From Anseranas semipalmata (taxonomy: Eukaryota > Chordata > Aves > Anseriformes > Anseranatidae): a DNA stretch of 64,000 nucleotides. The stretch lies in contig VXAA01005212.1 in NCBI GenBank assembly GCA_013399115.1, positions 132,549 through 196,548 of the forward strand, read 5' to 3'. This document shows positions 38,401-49,215 of this stretch, one piece after another. Under the pieces are notes generated by a model, which saw nothing but the letters and a program-made list of their open reading frames with translations, was not told where the DNA came from and did not search any database. A program made the translations under genes and the position numbers. Numbering within the stretch: position 1 is the stretch's first letter; the number at the start of each line of letters is the position of its first letter.

Positions 38401-39678
38401 CTTCCCCGTAGTGGCCCACTCGCGCGGTTCCCATCACCGCTGCACAGAGGGAAGCTGCTGCTGGCATCTTCGTAGCCCACACTGAGTGGGCTTCTCTGAA
38501 GCCCTCTGTGAGCCCCCAGTCTTTGCCTGAAGCACTGCAATGAGTGTTTGAGCTACAGCCAAGAACACAAGAAGTCCCAAATGCTGGTCAACGTAGATGT
38601 GAGGTTCTCTGAGGGCTCCAGCCCTGAGTAACAAAGCACATGTATCGAAGTACGGTACAGGGAAGACACAAGAGAACCTGCCACTGATACACCAGGTTTA
38701 AGCTCATGCCCATTACGGCCTTGGGTAAACTAACGCTACATTTGCTAACCAACATGAAATGCAGGAGTCTATAGGAACCACATGTTTTCCATCCATTCCA
38801 TGTGCACCATCAGCTTGATGGAGTTAGATGATGCAGACAGACAGTCTGAGATCTGGGTTAAATAAGTTGAACTGCTTTATTTTTCTCTTGGCATTGCAGC
38901 ATGCGCAAGAAATTCTCACAGGGTAGAACATCTGGAGCGCATTATTCACTAAGAGTGAAAGATGCCGTTGTGTTTGTGGAGGCACCAAGCATGCTTCTTG
39001 CAAGCATCTGACACAAACCAGAGTGACAATTAACAGCATGGCAGCTTTCTTTAAAGAATATTAGTTCTGCCTCATGTTAAATAAAACCTTTGTCAGCTTA
39101 GCTGACAGTACAGGTTTCCAGCAAGGCATTTCTCTAGCCCAGCAACAGACATGAAAGAGAGCTTTCAAGTAGCACACCAACATTTGTATGCGCAGCAACA
39201 GGAATTTATACGTACAGTAGCAAGACATGGCTCTGTCAGATTGAGAGCACGGCAGGAGAACTGATGATATAGGACTTCTAGCTACAAGAAAGATAACAGC
39301 CATTTCACCCAACAGCTTGCTCACGCTGTATTTTCACATTACTTCTATAAGTCTGCCAGAAATCTGTGGATCTGAGTCAAAATTTGGTGACCTGACGCAG
39401 CAAACAAAAGGGTTTCCTATTCTTCAGTGGCCGGTGGCTCGGGCTCTTGCGCAGAACGTGGGAGCGCTGGATCGCGTCCCGTCCTTCCTTGAGGGACTTC
39501 TAGCTCGGCCCTCCTGGGAGCATGCCTTGCCCACACCCTCTGCAACATTCAGCTGCTCTCAGGCTCCTTTTTGGGTGGAAAACATACGTGTTTATTACAG
39601 GGAAAATTTGGACTTCCCACTTTGATGGGGGTGAGGAAATGGGTGGCCCTGGAATTGCTCCTTTAGCTGCTCGGTGCT
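35401..39678. other. Unique non-coding DNA with one weak exon candidate
   Basis: A 111-base open segment with plausible splice signals at 36528-36638 is discussed as a finding but not called as a gene. An A run lies at 36775-36790. The remainder shows overlapping chance frames only. Confidence 0.5.
36775..36790. repeat. A homopolymer, 16 bases
   Basis: Sixteen uninterrupted A with no polyadenylation signal directly upstream. Confidence 0.93.
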
Positions 39679-39736
39679 GCATGCAGACATCTCAGTATTG
39701 CATACGGACACCCCAGTATTGCATACGGACATCCCC
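39679..39736. repeat. 21-bp tandem repeat, about 2.8 copies
   Basis: Units at 39679-39699, 39700-39720 and a partial one from 39721 share GCAT, ACGGACA/GCAGACA and CAGTATT segments with few substitutions. Because 21 is divisible by 3, the overlapping frame reads a seven-residue Gln-Tyr-Cys-Ile-Arg-Thr-like repeat, which should not be mistaken for a protein repeat domain. Confidence 0.9.
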
Positions 39737-39752
39737 ATCCTCCCTTGCCCTA

Positions 39753-39767
39753 TTTTTTTTTTTTTTT
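39753..39767. repeat. T homopolymer, 15 bases
   Basis: Fifteen uninterrupted T, just right of the 21-bp tandem repeat. Confidence 0.93.
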
Positions 39768-40659
39768 CCACAGCTTGGCTATGAAACTAAAACAAACAAA
39801 CAAAAAAAGAACACAAGTTATTTATGGATATGTCCCTGCTTTAAAGAGGCATTTAAGCAGCCTGCACCCCAAACCTTGTTGTCACAGAATCACTGGCTCA
39901 AGCCATATCCATGTGTCTGGATGCAGCCAGGGCTTGTCCCAGGAACCTGCATCCCGAATCACTGGCCCCTTGGGGTTGCTACTGACAATAAGCAATGATC
40001 TGTTAGCTGCATCCTAGCCCAGCTTTCCAGATACTTTTTGTTTAAGCCACAACACCGCATCCTCCAACAACCAACGGGACACTGGTCTGTATCCTGCATG
40101 CAAGGTGCTTCTTTCCTGGAAGCACCCACCATGAGCACCTATGTGAGAAGGTGGGCGCAGAACTGGAAAGATAACCACGACTTCGCTGGAGGACAGCTGT
40201 CAGCAGGAATCATCGGAGGCTGCAGCCTGCAAGTGTTGCGAGGGAATGGGGGAACCTGAGGGATGAACCAAGGGAAGCCACTGTAAGAGACAAGACCGAA
40301 AGGCAACCGAGGCATGACAGCTCCTCCTGAGACGTCCTCATGCAGCCAACCACACCTGCTGCCTTGGAAGCAGAAAAGCAAAGACAGGGAACCTGGATGG
40401 GAAGGTCAGCGGAGGAGAAGGATGAAGACCTTATGAAGACAGAGCAGAGATCCTGCTCGTGCCTGTGGCTGGCCGTGTCAGCATCCCGTGCCTCCCACAC
40501 TGAAATCCTGAAACGGAGCTTTCCAAATGACGGGTTTCTGATAAAGACATACGCGTACATGTGTGTGCATGTGCATCTCAGTCTAAACTTGCCACATTAT
40601 ACCAATGTCAAAACCACCACGTCAGTGACACATTTTAAGTCTTCATGAAACTACTGTTG

Positions 40660-40673
40660 TTTTTTTTTTTTTT
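40660..40673. repeat. T homopolymer, 14 bases
   Basis: Fourteen uninterrupted T followed by CC and TTTT, extending a pyrimidine-rich run. Confidence 0.9.
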
Positions 40674-41407
40674 CCTTTTCTAAACATCATAAATTCACAT
40701 AATTTGCTCTTACCTGATCTTCCAAAAATGAGAACATAGGCTCTACTAGGACACAGAACAGCCTTATGTAAAAAAGCCCACTTCTCTCACTGTGCTAACA
40801 GAACAGCTACTCCAAGTTCAGACAGAATGAACAAATGAATATGTTTGCATACCATAATGGCAGAGAAGTGCTTCCACTCTATGTGTACATCAATTATTTC
40901 CTTCCATGTAAACCCATGACTAATTACCCTTGGAAGCAAAATAGCTAACACCCAGTTGAGTACAGGCATCCCTTTTAACGTAATCAAGACCTCATCTAGC
41001 TTGAAAATTACAGCAAGTAGCCACCAAGCGGAGGGCTGTACGGACCAAAGCCCTGCAGCAGAAGGAGCAGTGCATCACTGGAAGGTGGCTTGCAGATGGG
41101 AGAAAGAGGAGCATCCAGACCATGGACAAAAACACGTAACTTCTGGTACAGCTCCAGAGAAGCGCTCATGAGACTCCAGGAGATGCAGAAATTAACGCTG
41201 GCCCCAGCCCCAGAAGTCCCCTCCCCAGTTGTCATTAAATATTTGGAGGGAAAATGTTTTTTCGTGGAAACTAGATTTTTCCTTCAAAAAGTGAACTAGG
41301 TAGAGAACTCCTAGCCACCATCATTAAAACCAGCTTGGGATTAACTCCTCCAGCAGTTACATCTTCTGAATCATTTCTACAAGAGCCCTCCAGTAGCTCC
41401 CCAACAA

Positions 41408-41540
41408 GCACCCGCACAGGACAGAGAGCAGCGCGGCCGTGCCTCGCGCTTCGTGGTGCCCCGTCCCAGACCGTGGGTAGCACAAGGCCCGCTTCCACAA
41501 TTCCCGTGGAAACGCATGCCGGCGAGCAAGGAGCAGACGA
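41408..41540. promoter_or_regulatory. CpG-dense patch
   Basis: About 15 CpG in roughly 130 bases, including GCGCGGCCG. The surrounding DNA is CpG-poor. No promoter motif or first exon is recognisable. Confidence 0.32.
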
Positions 41541-41877
41541 GCACAACCTGACCTCTCCAGCTCCGGCAGCAACGCTTGCACTGCTTTACGCAGGCTTGTC
41601 GATCTGAATTCTGCCCCTACTTTCACAGGAGGCCTGCCCGGAAATATTTCAAGATATTTGGCTGTGGCTTCCAATCAGAAAACATTTTTTTTTTTTCTTT
41701 ATTACCATTGTGCAATCCTATCCTAATTTTGGCCTCCCTTGTTTAAATGGGAAGGAACAGGTGGGCTTTCAAAGAGAGGAGTTTGGACAGAAGGAGAGGT
41801 CTGAAAAGGTGTTCACTGCCCAGTCGGGAAGTCACAAGAACCATAATGGGGTTCATGAGATGGCACTGGGGGTAATT

Positions 41878-41908
41878 TCTTTTCCTTTCTTTCTTTTTTG
41901 TTTTTTTA
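41878..41908. repeat. Polypyrimidine tract
   Basis: Thirty or so bases almost entirely C/T (TTTCTTTTCC, TTTCTTTC, then T runs) with a single G. Low-complexity sequence. Confidence 0.85.
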
Positions 41909-42214
41909 AACACCATATGTTAGGCGGTATGGGAGAAAACAGCCACTTGTTTAGCAGGAAACTTACTGCTACAAAAAAGGTGATACGTGGAAAAGAAGGT
42001 ACTTTGCCCACTTCTCACCAAGTCCCTGGAAGAGCTGAGGAGCATTCGTGGTTTCCATAACTGACGTTTTGCATTGGTCCTTTTGGAGGAGTCACAATGT
42101 AAAGGGAATTAGTTATGTTGCTTAAAAAAAAAAAAGACCTCCATGGGTATTGTTGCCTTTTTACACTATGCATTTCAGTGCAAGACTTTTGAGACAAAGA
42201 CACAGCACAAAGAA

Positions 42215-42254
42215 GTGTGTGTGTGTACAATTATATATAAATATATATATATAT
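42215..42254. repeat. Compound (GT)n / (AT)n microsatellite
   Basis: (GT)6 at 42215-42226, four spacer bases, then an almost pure AT alternation at 42231-42254 with one A insertion. A typical length-variable compound dinucleotide tract. Confidence 0.95.
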
Positions 42255-43161
42255 TCTTATCTCCAAAGACCAAGTCAGATCACCAGTGGCTGCTTATATT
42301 CAACAACCAACTGCATGAAGCCAAAAAAGAAGAGGGGGTTGATTAAGACAACCAAGCAGGGTTTGGCACGGGCACTGCGAAGGGCTCAGAAGCTGTCAGC
42401 TCTTGAGACCTCTCCCTGAAAGAGAAATCCCTGCTGCCTGACTGCAGCAGCGCGGCCGGCTCGCGCGCTGTTCCGCGACAAGGGGAGGCGGCAGGAACAC
42501 AACTGCGTTGCCTTCAGGAGCTGTTCTTCTCCGTGTGTTCTCTTCCTGGACTAGCCATTGGCCAAAATCGATGTGAGACGGAGACCAATGGTACGATATA
42601 CTTTTTTTTTTGCTTTTGACAAAATGACGAATCACTCTGATGTCTCATATCTAGGAAAATCCAAAGCTTAATCCCAAGTGGACTGCTGCAACCATGCTGC
42701 AATTACGCACCTCACATCACAGTTTTCCAGTTAAAAAGTTATCTAGCAGGACACATAAGACCTGTCACTCTTTATAAATAAAGGAGCTGAGAGACATGGC
42801 TTACTATGTTAGGTGCCTGTGTTTGCACTCAAGCCCTTAAATAAGTGATGCTTGATTTGAAGATGCAGGAAGCCTCTGGCCCTCTCTGTAAGACCCAGCG
42901 GATTTTGCTTGCCAGTTTGTACATGTTTCAACAGCCTTCTGCCACGGTTTAAACTTCAGGTATAAACAAATTCAGCATGCTACAGGGAAACTAATGCCAA
43001 GGGAGAGGCAGCAAAGCCTGCTCATCTCCAAAAGTCACTCCCGACATGTGAGCGGGTGCAAAGCTACCCTTGGACATGTTAAATGAGAAATGGAGAGTTG
43101 AGGATGCAGGACAGTGGGCGAGAAGGGGCTTTGTGTTCATTCCTTCATGCACACACACACA
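42255..43161. other. Unique non-coding DNA, no gene recognised
   Basis: A small CpG cluster occurs at 42448-42492 (GCGCGGCCGGCTCGCGCG region). A short (CA)6 tract is at 43149-43160. Nothing else is classifiable. Confidence 0.55.
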
Positions 43162-43430
43162 TGGGGTCCGTCCTGTGCGTGTCCCGTCCAGGCAGACGCA
43201 GACCTCGGCACTGCTGGGCCGTGACCCACTGCGAGCAGCTTCGTGGGGACCCGCGGGACCTCTCCCCAGCTCTGCCAGAGCTCCACCTTGCTGACCTGAA
43301 ATTCAAGGGAGAGATGAGCCGGGGTTTGTTTGAAGGGTAAATTCGCTGTGCTCGAGTCACAGGAGTGAAGCTCGGCTCTGCCCCCGGGGTGGCTCGTTCC
43401 CCTCCCGCTGACGGCACCGGGGCACGCACA
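43162..43430. promoter_or_regulatory. CpG-dense patch
   Basis: Dense CpG at 43162-43260 (about 12 in 100 bases), continuing more loosely to 43430. It is followed directly by a polypurine tract. Overlapping minus-strand frames of 156-183 codons here are explained by GC richness and strand asymmetry. Confidence 0.35.
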
Positions 43431-43474
43431 TGTGAGCTGCTCCTGCACCAGCCTGGTGGAGCACAGACGTACAG

Positions 43475-43600
43475 GGAGAAAACAGAAGCACGGAGGCGAG
43501 GAGAGAGCAAGGGGGGGAGAAAAAAGGAGTAGAAAGCAGCAGTGGGGCAAACAGGGAAAAAACGGATTGAGGAAGAAAGAGGAGGAACAAGACGAGCAGA
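43475..43600. repeat. Long purine-rich tract
   Basis: Roughly 125 bases of mostly A/G on the plus strand (GAGGCGAGGAGAGAGCAAG, then seven G, then A-rich runs). Such strand asymmetry can favour triplex (H-DNA) structure. The Lys/Arg/Glu-rich plus-strand reading is an artefact. A GCGGCCGC octamer at 43605-43612 follows at once. Confidence 0.75.
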
Positions 43601-43612
43601 GGTTGCGGCCGC

Positions 43613-44032
43613 CATGCGATGACAGGCACTGGGACGAGCGGACAGACACAGCCCCGGCTGCAGCTGTGAACTAGAGGTTTACAAAGGCTCGTTTCTTCCC
43701 CGCGCTCCCACTTTACAGGGCTCGAGCTCAGGAAGAGAGAAAAACCACAGACTCCGCGCCTGCACCGCCTGACTGGGACACCCTTCAGGCAGCAGCCAAG
43801 CCCAGAAGCGCTGAGACGTGTGGCCCGGGGCCGTGAAGAGCTCGTGCCCATAGCAAGCGAGGCCATGGGCACCGAAGAACCCGCGAGGAGTTTGGGCATC
43901 GACTCCACCGAGCGGGCAGGCTCTGTCCTGGCTGGGCAGCAAACAGCATTTATTTTGCACCATTCAGGTTTTAGGATTCCTGCAGCAAATTAAATACCGT
44001 GATGGAGCATCTGGGAGGGGAAACTGCCCAAA
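43613..44032. other. GC-rich unique DNA, no gene recognised
   Basis: CpGs are frequent to about 43930, then the sequence turns AT-richer. A well-placed ATG at 43614 after GCCGCC is followed two codons later by a stop, so it starts no protein. Confidence 0.5.
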
Positions 44033-44086
44033 TTTTTTTTTTTTTTCCTTATATTCTTTTCTTCTTCTTCCCCCCTTTTTTTTTAA
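44033..44086. repeat. Polypyrimidine tract
   Basis: T runs joined by CC, CTTCTTCTTC and CCCCCC, with only a small AT interruption near 44050. Low-complexity sequence. Confidence 0.88.
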
Positions 44087-47000
44087 GCCAATGCACGCTC
44101 TGCTGTTGCATGAAAGAGTCAAAGCAAGGACACGAGCATTGCCTTGGGACCATGCGGTGAATTTTGAGCTGTTCCACTGCAGCAGAGAAACTGATAAGGG
44201 AGAAGTGGCTCACAGCCAGCAGGATTTGTACCTGCACAAGCAAAACCCAGCAGATTTCCAGTCCATCACCATAACTGCTCTGAGCACTATATGCGTATGC
44301 ATCGCACAGCCAGGGAACACGGACCTGAAATGCTGGCTTTGCTCCTTTTCTTCATTACTGCTTATTTTGACTTTCTCTCCGAAGCAAATGGGCAAGTTCC
44401 ACTACTGGCAACTTAAGACACTGTTTATTGCCAAGAAGAAAAACGAATGTTCCCTTGCTGTAGGCTTTATATTCAAAGCAGAAGGAAGAACATGGTTCAA
44501 GACTGCTAATGTAGCTGGCTGCTTAAAAAAAAAAAGGCTCCTCTAAGCTGGCTTTGATGCCAAACAAAAGAAACAGCTCAAGGTTTTTCCCCAGATAAAG
44601 TATACTTCACAAAACAAATTCCTCAGTGGGAAAAGGTTCGGGCAAAAACTCCTGGTTTGGGCAACGTCCTGAAAAATCGCCTTTAGTCTAAGCTACAACT
44701 GCATTTGCAGGATGCTGGGAGTACACGAGCCATGGCAGGGCCCCTCGGAGGAGCAGTTTCCCGGTGGGACTCCCTTCCCGAGCAGTTCTCCCCTGCACCG
44801 AGAGGGGAAAGGCAAAGCGAGGGCACGTTTGCAGGGAGCATCGCCTCGTGCCCAGCTCTGTGGAGGGAGGTGGGTGCCTTCCCCCGCAGCTCCACTCCCT
44901 TCCATGCTACTGTGCAGCCACCGCGCCGGGCTCCTTTCAGCAGGAGGCTGAATCCTGGCTTCGGAACCGGCTTCCCAGCTCTCCAGCCAAAGCACGGCCT
45001 TGTTCTTTTACATTAAATGGATTTAAAACAGTCGGGTTTCTTTCTGGTCCCAAATGCATATGCATTTCTTAATGCATTCAGCCTAAACTAACCCAGCTCC
45101 GATTCCTGAAAATATGTAAGGACACACTTAATTTTAAACATGTGAGCCATCTCAGCGAGGTGAGCGGGATTACGCTTGAATTACAGCTGCTGCCTAACAC
45201 TCCCAGCCATTCTTCTCCTCCCATGCACCCCGAGACGGGGCCCCCACATCATCACCAGGAAAGCTCAGTAACAGCCAATTTTGACCCAGAAGAGCTTTGT
45301 CTAAAAAAAGGAAAACAGAGGAGTTAAGGGGTTTGCCCCCAAATCCTAAAGCAAGCCAGCAAGACAAGCACCAAAGAGCCAGGCTCCAGTGGCTCAGATG
45401 TTCAACGGGAACCATGCGGGAGCCTCCAGCACGGCACATCATGGTGTGCCACTAAAGTCCGAGCCACGGCAGTGTTTTAAGCACCCCGCTCACCAAAACA
45501 GCCCTAAGAGGAATCAAAGGCAAGAGAGGCACTGATCAGGTCAATGGAGGAGCCTCCCTCAGACAAATACAAGCTAAAAATAGCTGCAGGGGATGGAGAT
45601 CGCATCCTGCCAGGGAGCAGGAGAGCTGCCCTTTCTGCAGGCACATAAAAGCAGGCCAGGCAGATGTTTACGCCTGGCGATTCAGTGCATCTGAATTTGT
45701 TAAGTTGTTTGATAATTTGGTATTCAAGAATGTTTCTTTCCTCGTTACAGAAACATCCCGGTTTCCAGTAAGAAGTATTGCTGGCACAGGAATTCCCCAC
45801 ATGCTGTTTTCCACAAAGCGGAAAGCAGAAGAGTTTCCCAGACAGGAAAAAAGCTGTAGGTGCGTGGCCGTTTTCAATGCATAGTTGTTGGGTCCCCCCC
45901 TCCGTTTCCTCCAAGCCCCGAAAACGCGGTGGCTGCAGAATAAGCCTGCGGTGCCAGTGCCGTGCTCCGCTCCCGATGTCCGCGCTGCACGGGGACCCCG
46001 TTGGCACCACCAGCTCTGCCGCTGGGTTCCAGCTCCACGTCTGCACGAGGAACCCGAAGCGCTTGAAATAATAAGGGAAAAGGAAATCATTTTAAGACGT
46101 GTATTGAAATAGCGTTGTGTGAATGGACTTAACAGATGGGCAGCTTGCTCCCAGCCGGGTGGAGCAGCCAGGGGTTTCTCAAGGCTCAGAGAGGACGCGC
46201 ACCGCATGCGTGGCCCTATTTCTGTGCCACCCAAAGTGTTCAGAAACCTCTGGGGAAAACGTTTGCCTTCAAAAAGGTAGCAACAGCCTCGAAATGCAGA
46301 TGCTCTGCCCGTATCCACTTATACATTGGCCAACGTTGGCTCGGCTTGCTGGGGCTCAGAGAAGTTCCCCAGGGCTGGGGGGAACATCCTGCAGGGGAAC
46401 AAAGCCCCCAGCAAACACCCAAATGTGGGAGCATCTGAGTCTGTATCAGGAGCATGGTTTTAAGGCACAAGTCCTGCTCTCCTCTGCTTCCTGCACTTCG
46501 GCTCCCACCACGCAGAGGACTTGGGCCATGAGCGGGATTCCTTTCCCATACAAATACAAAGCATGTCCCATCAGCGAACAGGCCCAAGATCTGACCAGAA
46601 CTAGTCAAATCAAACCCCAAAAGATGTACAGTATGGACACCAAGCCCTCAGCACAAACGCTTCACTCTCCACGTCCCTTTCTATGGCACTGCTGCACAGG
46701 CTCCTGCAGATGCCACCCAGGCGTCTGCTGCGCGTGCCCTCTGCCAGCCCTCCTGAGGTGCCACCACCCGAAGCCTGGAGGAAGGAGCGAGCAGCCTCCT
46801 GGGACCACAGCGTAAGAGCCCACCTGAAGGCCCGTGCTGGTCCTCATCAGCCTCCTGGGAAGGGCTGCGGGCCCTGGAGCCCACAGCGCTGTGAAGGTGG
46901 GTGACAGCCACGTCACCAAGTTGCTGGCACTGCAGCAGCACCCAACAGCCTGGTTCTCACCACCTCGTGCTATGAGGCTGTCCCAGCCCCACGGCCTGCG

Positions 47001-47389
47001 TGACCAGAAAGGTGAAGGGACAACCAGCTGCAATCCTACAGCACCAGAGCCCGTTTCAGCACCGCCCTGCTGCTCCGGAGCCAGCAAAACCCCGCAAGGC
47101 GCGGGGCAGCGAGCGGGATGCAGCAGGACCCGGCCCCGGCTGGGCTGAGCTGGACCAGGAGATGCTGCGCTCCCTCAGGGAGCTTCGTCCCCCTGCACAG
47201 CTGGGACTGGCATGGGGACCTACAGCAGGAGCTCCCATCGGTCCCACTGGGACTCGGCACCTAAACCTCCACCACGGGTAGGTCTGAGAACATCAGCCCG
47301 GGTTCATTTCATAAGCAGGGCTCGGGATTCCCTCCTCCTCCTCCCTCTCTCCTTTGCTTCAGCAACACAAAGCCACTCTTTCTCTGCTT
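44087..47389. other. Unique non-coding DNA, no gene recognised
   Basis: Contains the POU-type palindrome at 45052-45067. Long overlapping frames at 45504-46318 (minus) and 46123-46815 (plus, 230 codons) have no recognisable domains and fall in GC-rich DNA. Confidence 0.5.
45052..45067. promoter_or_regulatory. Palindromic POU-dimer (MORE-type) motif
   Basis: AAATGCATATGCATTT is a perfect 16-base palindrome. Its centre (45054-45065) is ATGCATATGCAT, identical to the MORE consensus on which Oct/POU proteins bind as dimers. A further TAATGCATTC lies at 45070-45079. In vivo use depends on the gene context, which is not visible here. Confidence 0.5.
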
Positions 47390-47580
47390 CCGAGCGGGGT
47401 CTGTGGGGCTCTCTGCATCAGAGATCAGGAGCAGCTTTGAAAGGAGGAACCCGTGGTTTGACCCCTGCTCTATTGAGACCTTTTGTGCCTCCGCAAAGCT
47501 CCGCGCGCCGCACCAGCCCCGCGCCCGGCAGAGGGAAACGCCGCAGGAAGCGGGGATTTATTCCGCCGACGACAATTGTG
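47390..47580. promoter_or_regulatory. CpG-dense patch
   Basis: About 17 CpG in some 190 bases, concentrated at 47500-47575 (CTCCGCGCGCCGC and CGCCGACGAC). The next 80 bases turn into unique, less GC-rich DNA with CATTGTCC (SOX-like). A GCGGCCGC octamer occurs further right at 47812-47819. Confidence 0.35.
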
Positions 47581-48989
47581 AACAGCAGTGTCCTCTGGTG
47601 CTGTCATTGTCCAAAGGTGTTTGAGTGTAAAGCTCATACATAATAGCAACTTTCCAGAGATGCCTGTGAAAAGCCCTTTGGTGCTTGCCAGCCCTGCCGG
47701 GAATGCGAGGCCTCAGGTGTCCGGGCTTATCTTCCAACCAAACTCATTCATTTAAGAGCCAAGCCCCGATTGCTCCTCATCATTAAAAGAAAACCCCAAA
47801 ACAAAGGCTCAGCGGCCGCGCGCTCCTCTGCCATTCAGCTCTGCCGGTGCAGGAAGCAGGTGGTTCGAGGTCTGTGTTCCCTCTCCAGGCTGGAGAGGCT
47901 GGAGTAAGATCCAGCCTTTCTAAACAGTGGCTGAAAAGAAAGCAAGAGGCAGCGCAGCATGGCTTTCCAGGCTGGGGGAAGCGGAGGGCTCGGCTAATTC
48001 AGAGCACGAGCTGGCTGAGCGCTGCAAAAGGCATTCCCACGGAAATTTCTGCAAATACAGCAGTGAACCCAGGCGAGCAGCTTTCACATCCTTTTTTCCC
48101 CACGTGCTTTCTGCTGGCACGCGGGGAGCACCCCTCTGTGTCGCCAAAGGCACCAGTCAGACTGGGAGGACCTGGAGCTGGCCTGGGTGAACTGCAGCCA
48201 CTCGGCTCTGAACATCCTCACCTGGACTTAGGACAACTTGAGAACTCCTAAGTGCAAATCCTCAGCTGGGGAACATAAAGCTTGCAAAGAAAAGCCTTCA
48301 GTAGGTGGAAAAACGATGTTTGTCACGTAAGCAGCTAACCGCAGTGGAAATCACTGCAAGCACAAGTCAAGGTGCCAGTTAATTCACCCTCATAAACAAT
48401 ATTAATTGCCTTGGTGCCTGTTATGCGGAGGTCTGAAAGGAAAGGCTGGTAACGGGGTGCTTGTGCTGGAACAGGCCCAGAGGCTCCCAGCGGGCACAGA
48501 CTGGGTGGCACTGGGAGCACCTGGGGCAGGAGCCGCTCTGAAACTGCACCCGAATGCGATGCTGAGCTGCTTGCCCCACAACGGCAGTGTTTGAAAACAT
48601 GTTCCCAACCACAGGAAGCACACAGGAGTTGTTTGCGTTTTGTTTTTTAAAAAAAAATCTATTCCACGAGAAAATCATCATTTCCCCTCCCTTTTCTCCC
48701 ATCAGCAAGCATGGGGCTAATGAGTTCTTCCAGCTCGCCCAGCCTCTGCGCTGCAGCATCCCCCAGGTGTTCGGCAGAGCATCCTGGTCTTGCTCTTGCT
48801 GCACACAGGGTGTCTGGCGAGTGCCCAGCCCAGGGAACAGCAGCGTGTTCGGCTCCAAATGGCCAACACATGTTTCTGTCTCTGGCGGTACCCCAAATTA
48901 CAAAGCTTGCAAGCCTCGCAACACAACAGGGCCTTCTTAAATGCATATTCTGCCTTAACCCAGCTATGTTAAGGTAATAGCATCCCCCA
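47581..48989. other. Unique non-coding DNA, no gene recognised
   Basis: 47581-47680 has element-like texture. The remainder is mixed, with a T/A-rich spot at 48640-48660 and only chance frames. Confidence 0.5.
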
Positions 48990-49215
48990 CTTCCCTTTTT
49001 AATAAAGCTGCCGGTTTTAAAGATGCATCATGGTAATTTCTTAAAAGCTACAGGCCACCAGTGCTGCTTAAGTGCTCTTTACTCTGCGGATGGTGCCGGG
49101 GGACTGCAGAGAACTCGCTCCCAGGCTAAAAATATTCCCACCTCATTACATACCCTTGTGGATTACCCAATAATTACACTCCTTAGGGCCAAAGGTAATT
49201 ACTGTTTTACCAGTC
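48990..49215. promoter_or_regulatory. AT-rich element-like block
   Basis: AATAAAGCTGCCGG, GATGCATCATGGTAATTTC, CACCTCATTACATACCC, CCCAATAATTACACTCC and AAAGGTAATTACTG are packed in about 225 bases, giving several TAATTA-type cores. GC-richer DNA flanks it on the right. Function is inferred from texture only. Confidence 0.3.

Larger units (their letters stand above)
39768..42214. other. Unique non-coding DNA, no gene recognised
   Basis: Includes a (CAAA)n-like stretch at 39793-39808, a T run at 40660-40673, a CpG patch at 41408-41540 and a pyrimidine tract at 41878-41908. No gene, RNA or dispersed repeat is recognised. Confidence 0.55.

Noticed and set aside
39679..39736. Apparent protein repeat (Gln-Tyr-Cys-Ile-Arg-Thr) in a plus-strand frame
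   Set aside because: It is a by-product of the 21-bp DNA tandem repeat being divisible by three. No protein context.
43605..43622. GCCGCCATG start-like context after a GCGGCCGC octamer
   Set aside because: The frame is ATG CGA TGA, so it stops after two codons.
44185..44200. GAGAAACTGATAAGGG, similar to miR-184
   Set aside because: It has an extra A inside the match, and there is no complementary CCTTATCA-type arm upstream.
45504..46815. Overlapping long frames on both strands (180, 216 and 230 codons)
   Set aside because: Opposite-strand overlap in GC-rich DNA is best explained by stop depletion. No family resemblance.
47862..47872. GGTTCGAGG as a possible tRNA B box
   Set aside because: No A box at the right distance, no cloverleaf pairing and no terminator T run downstream.
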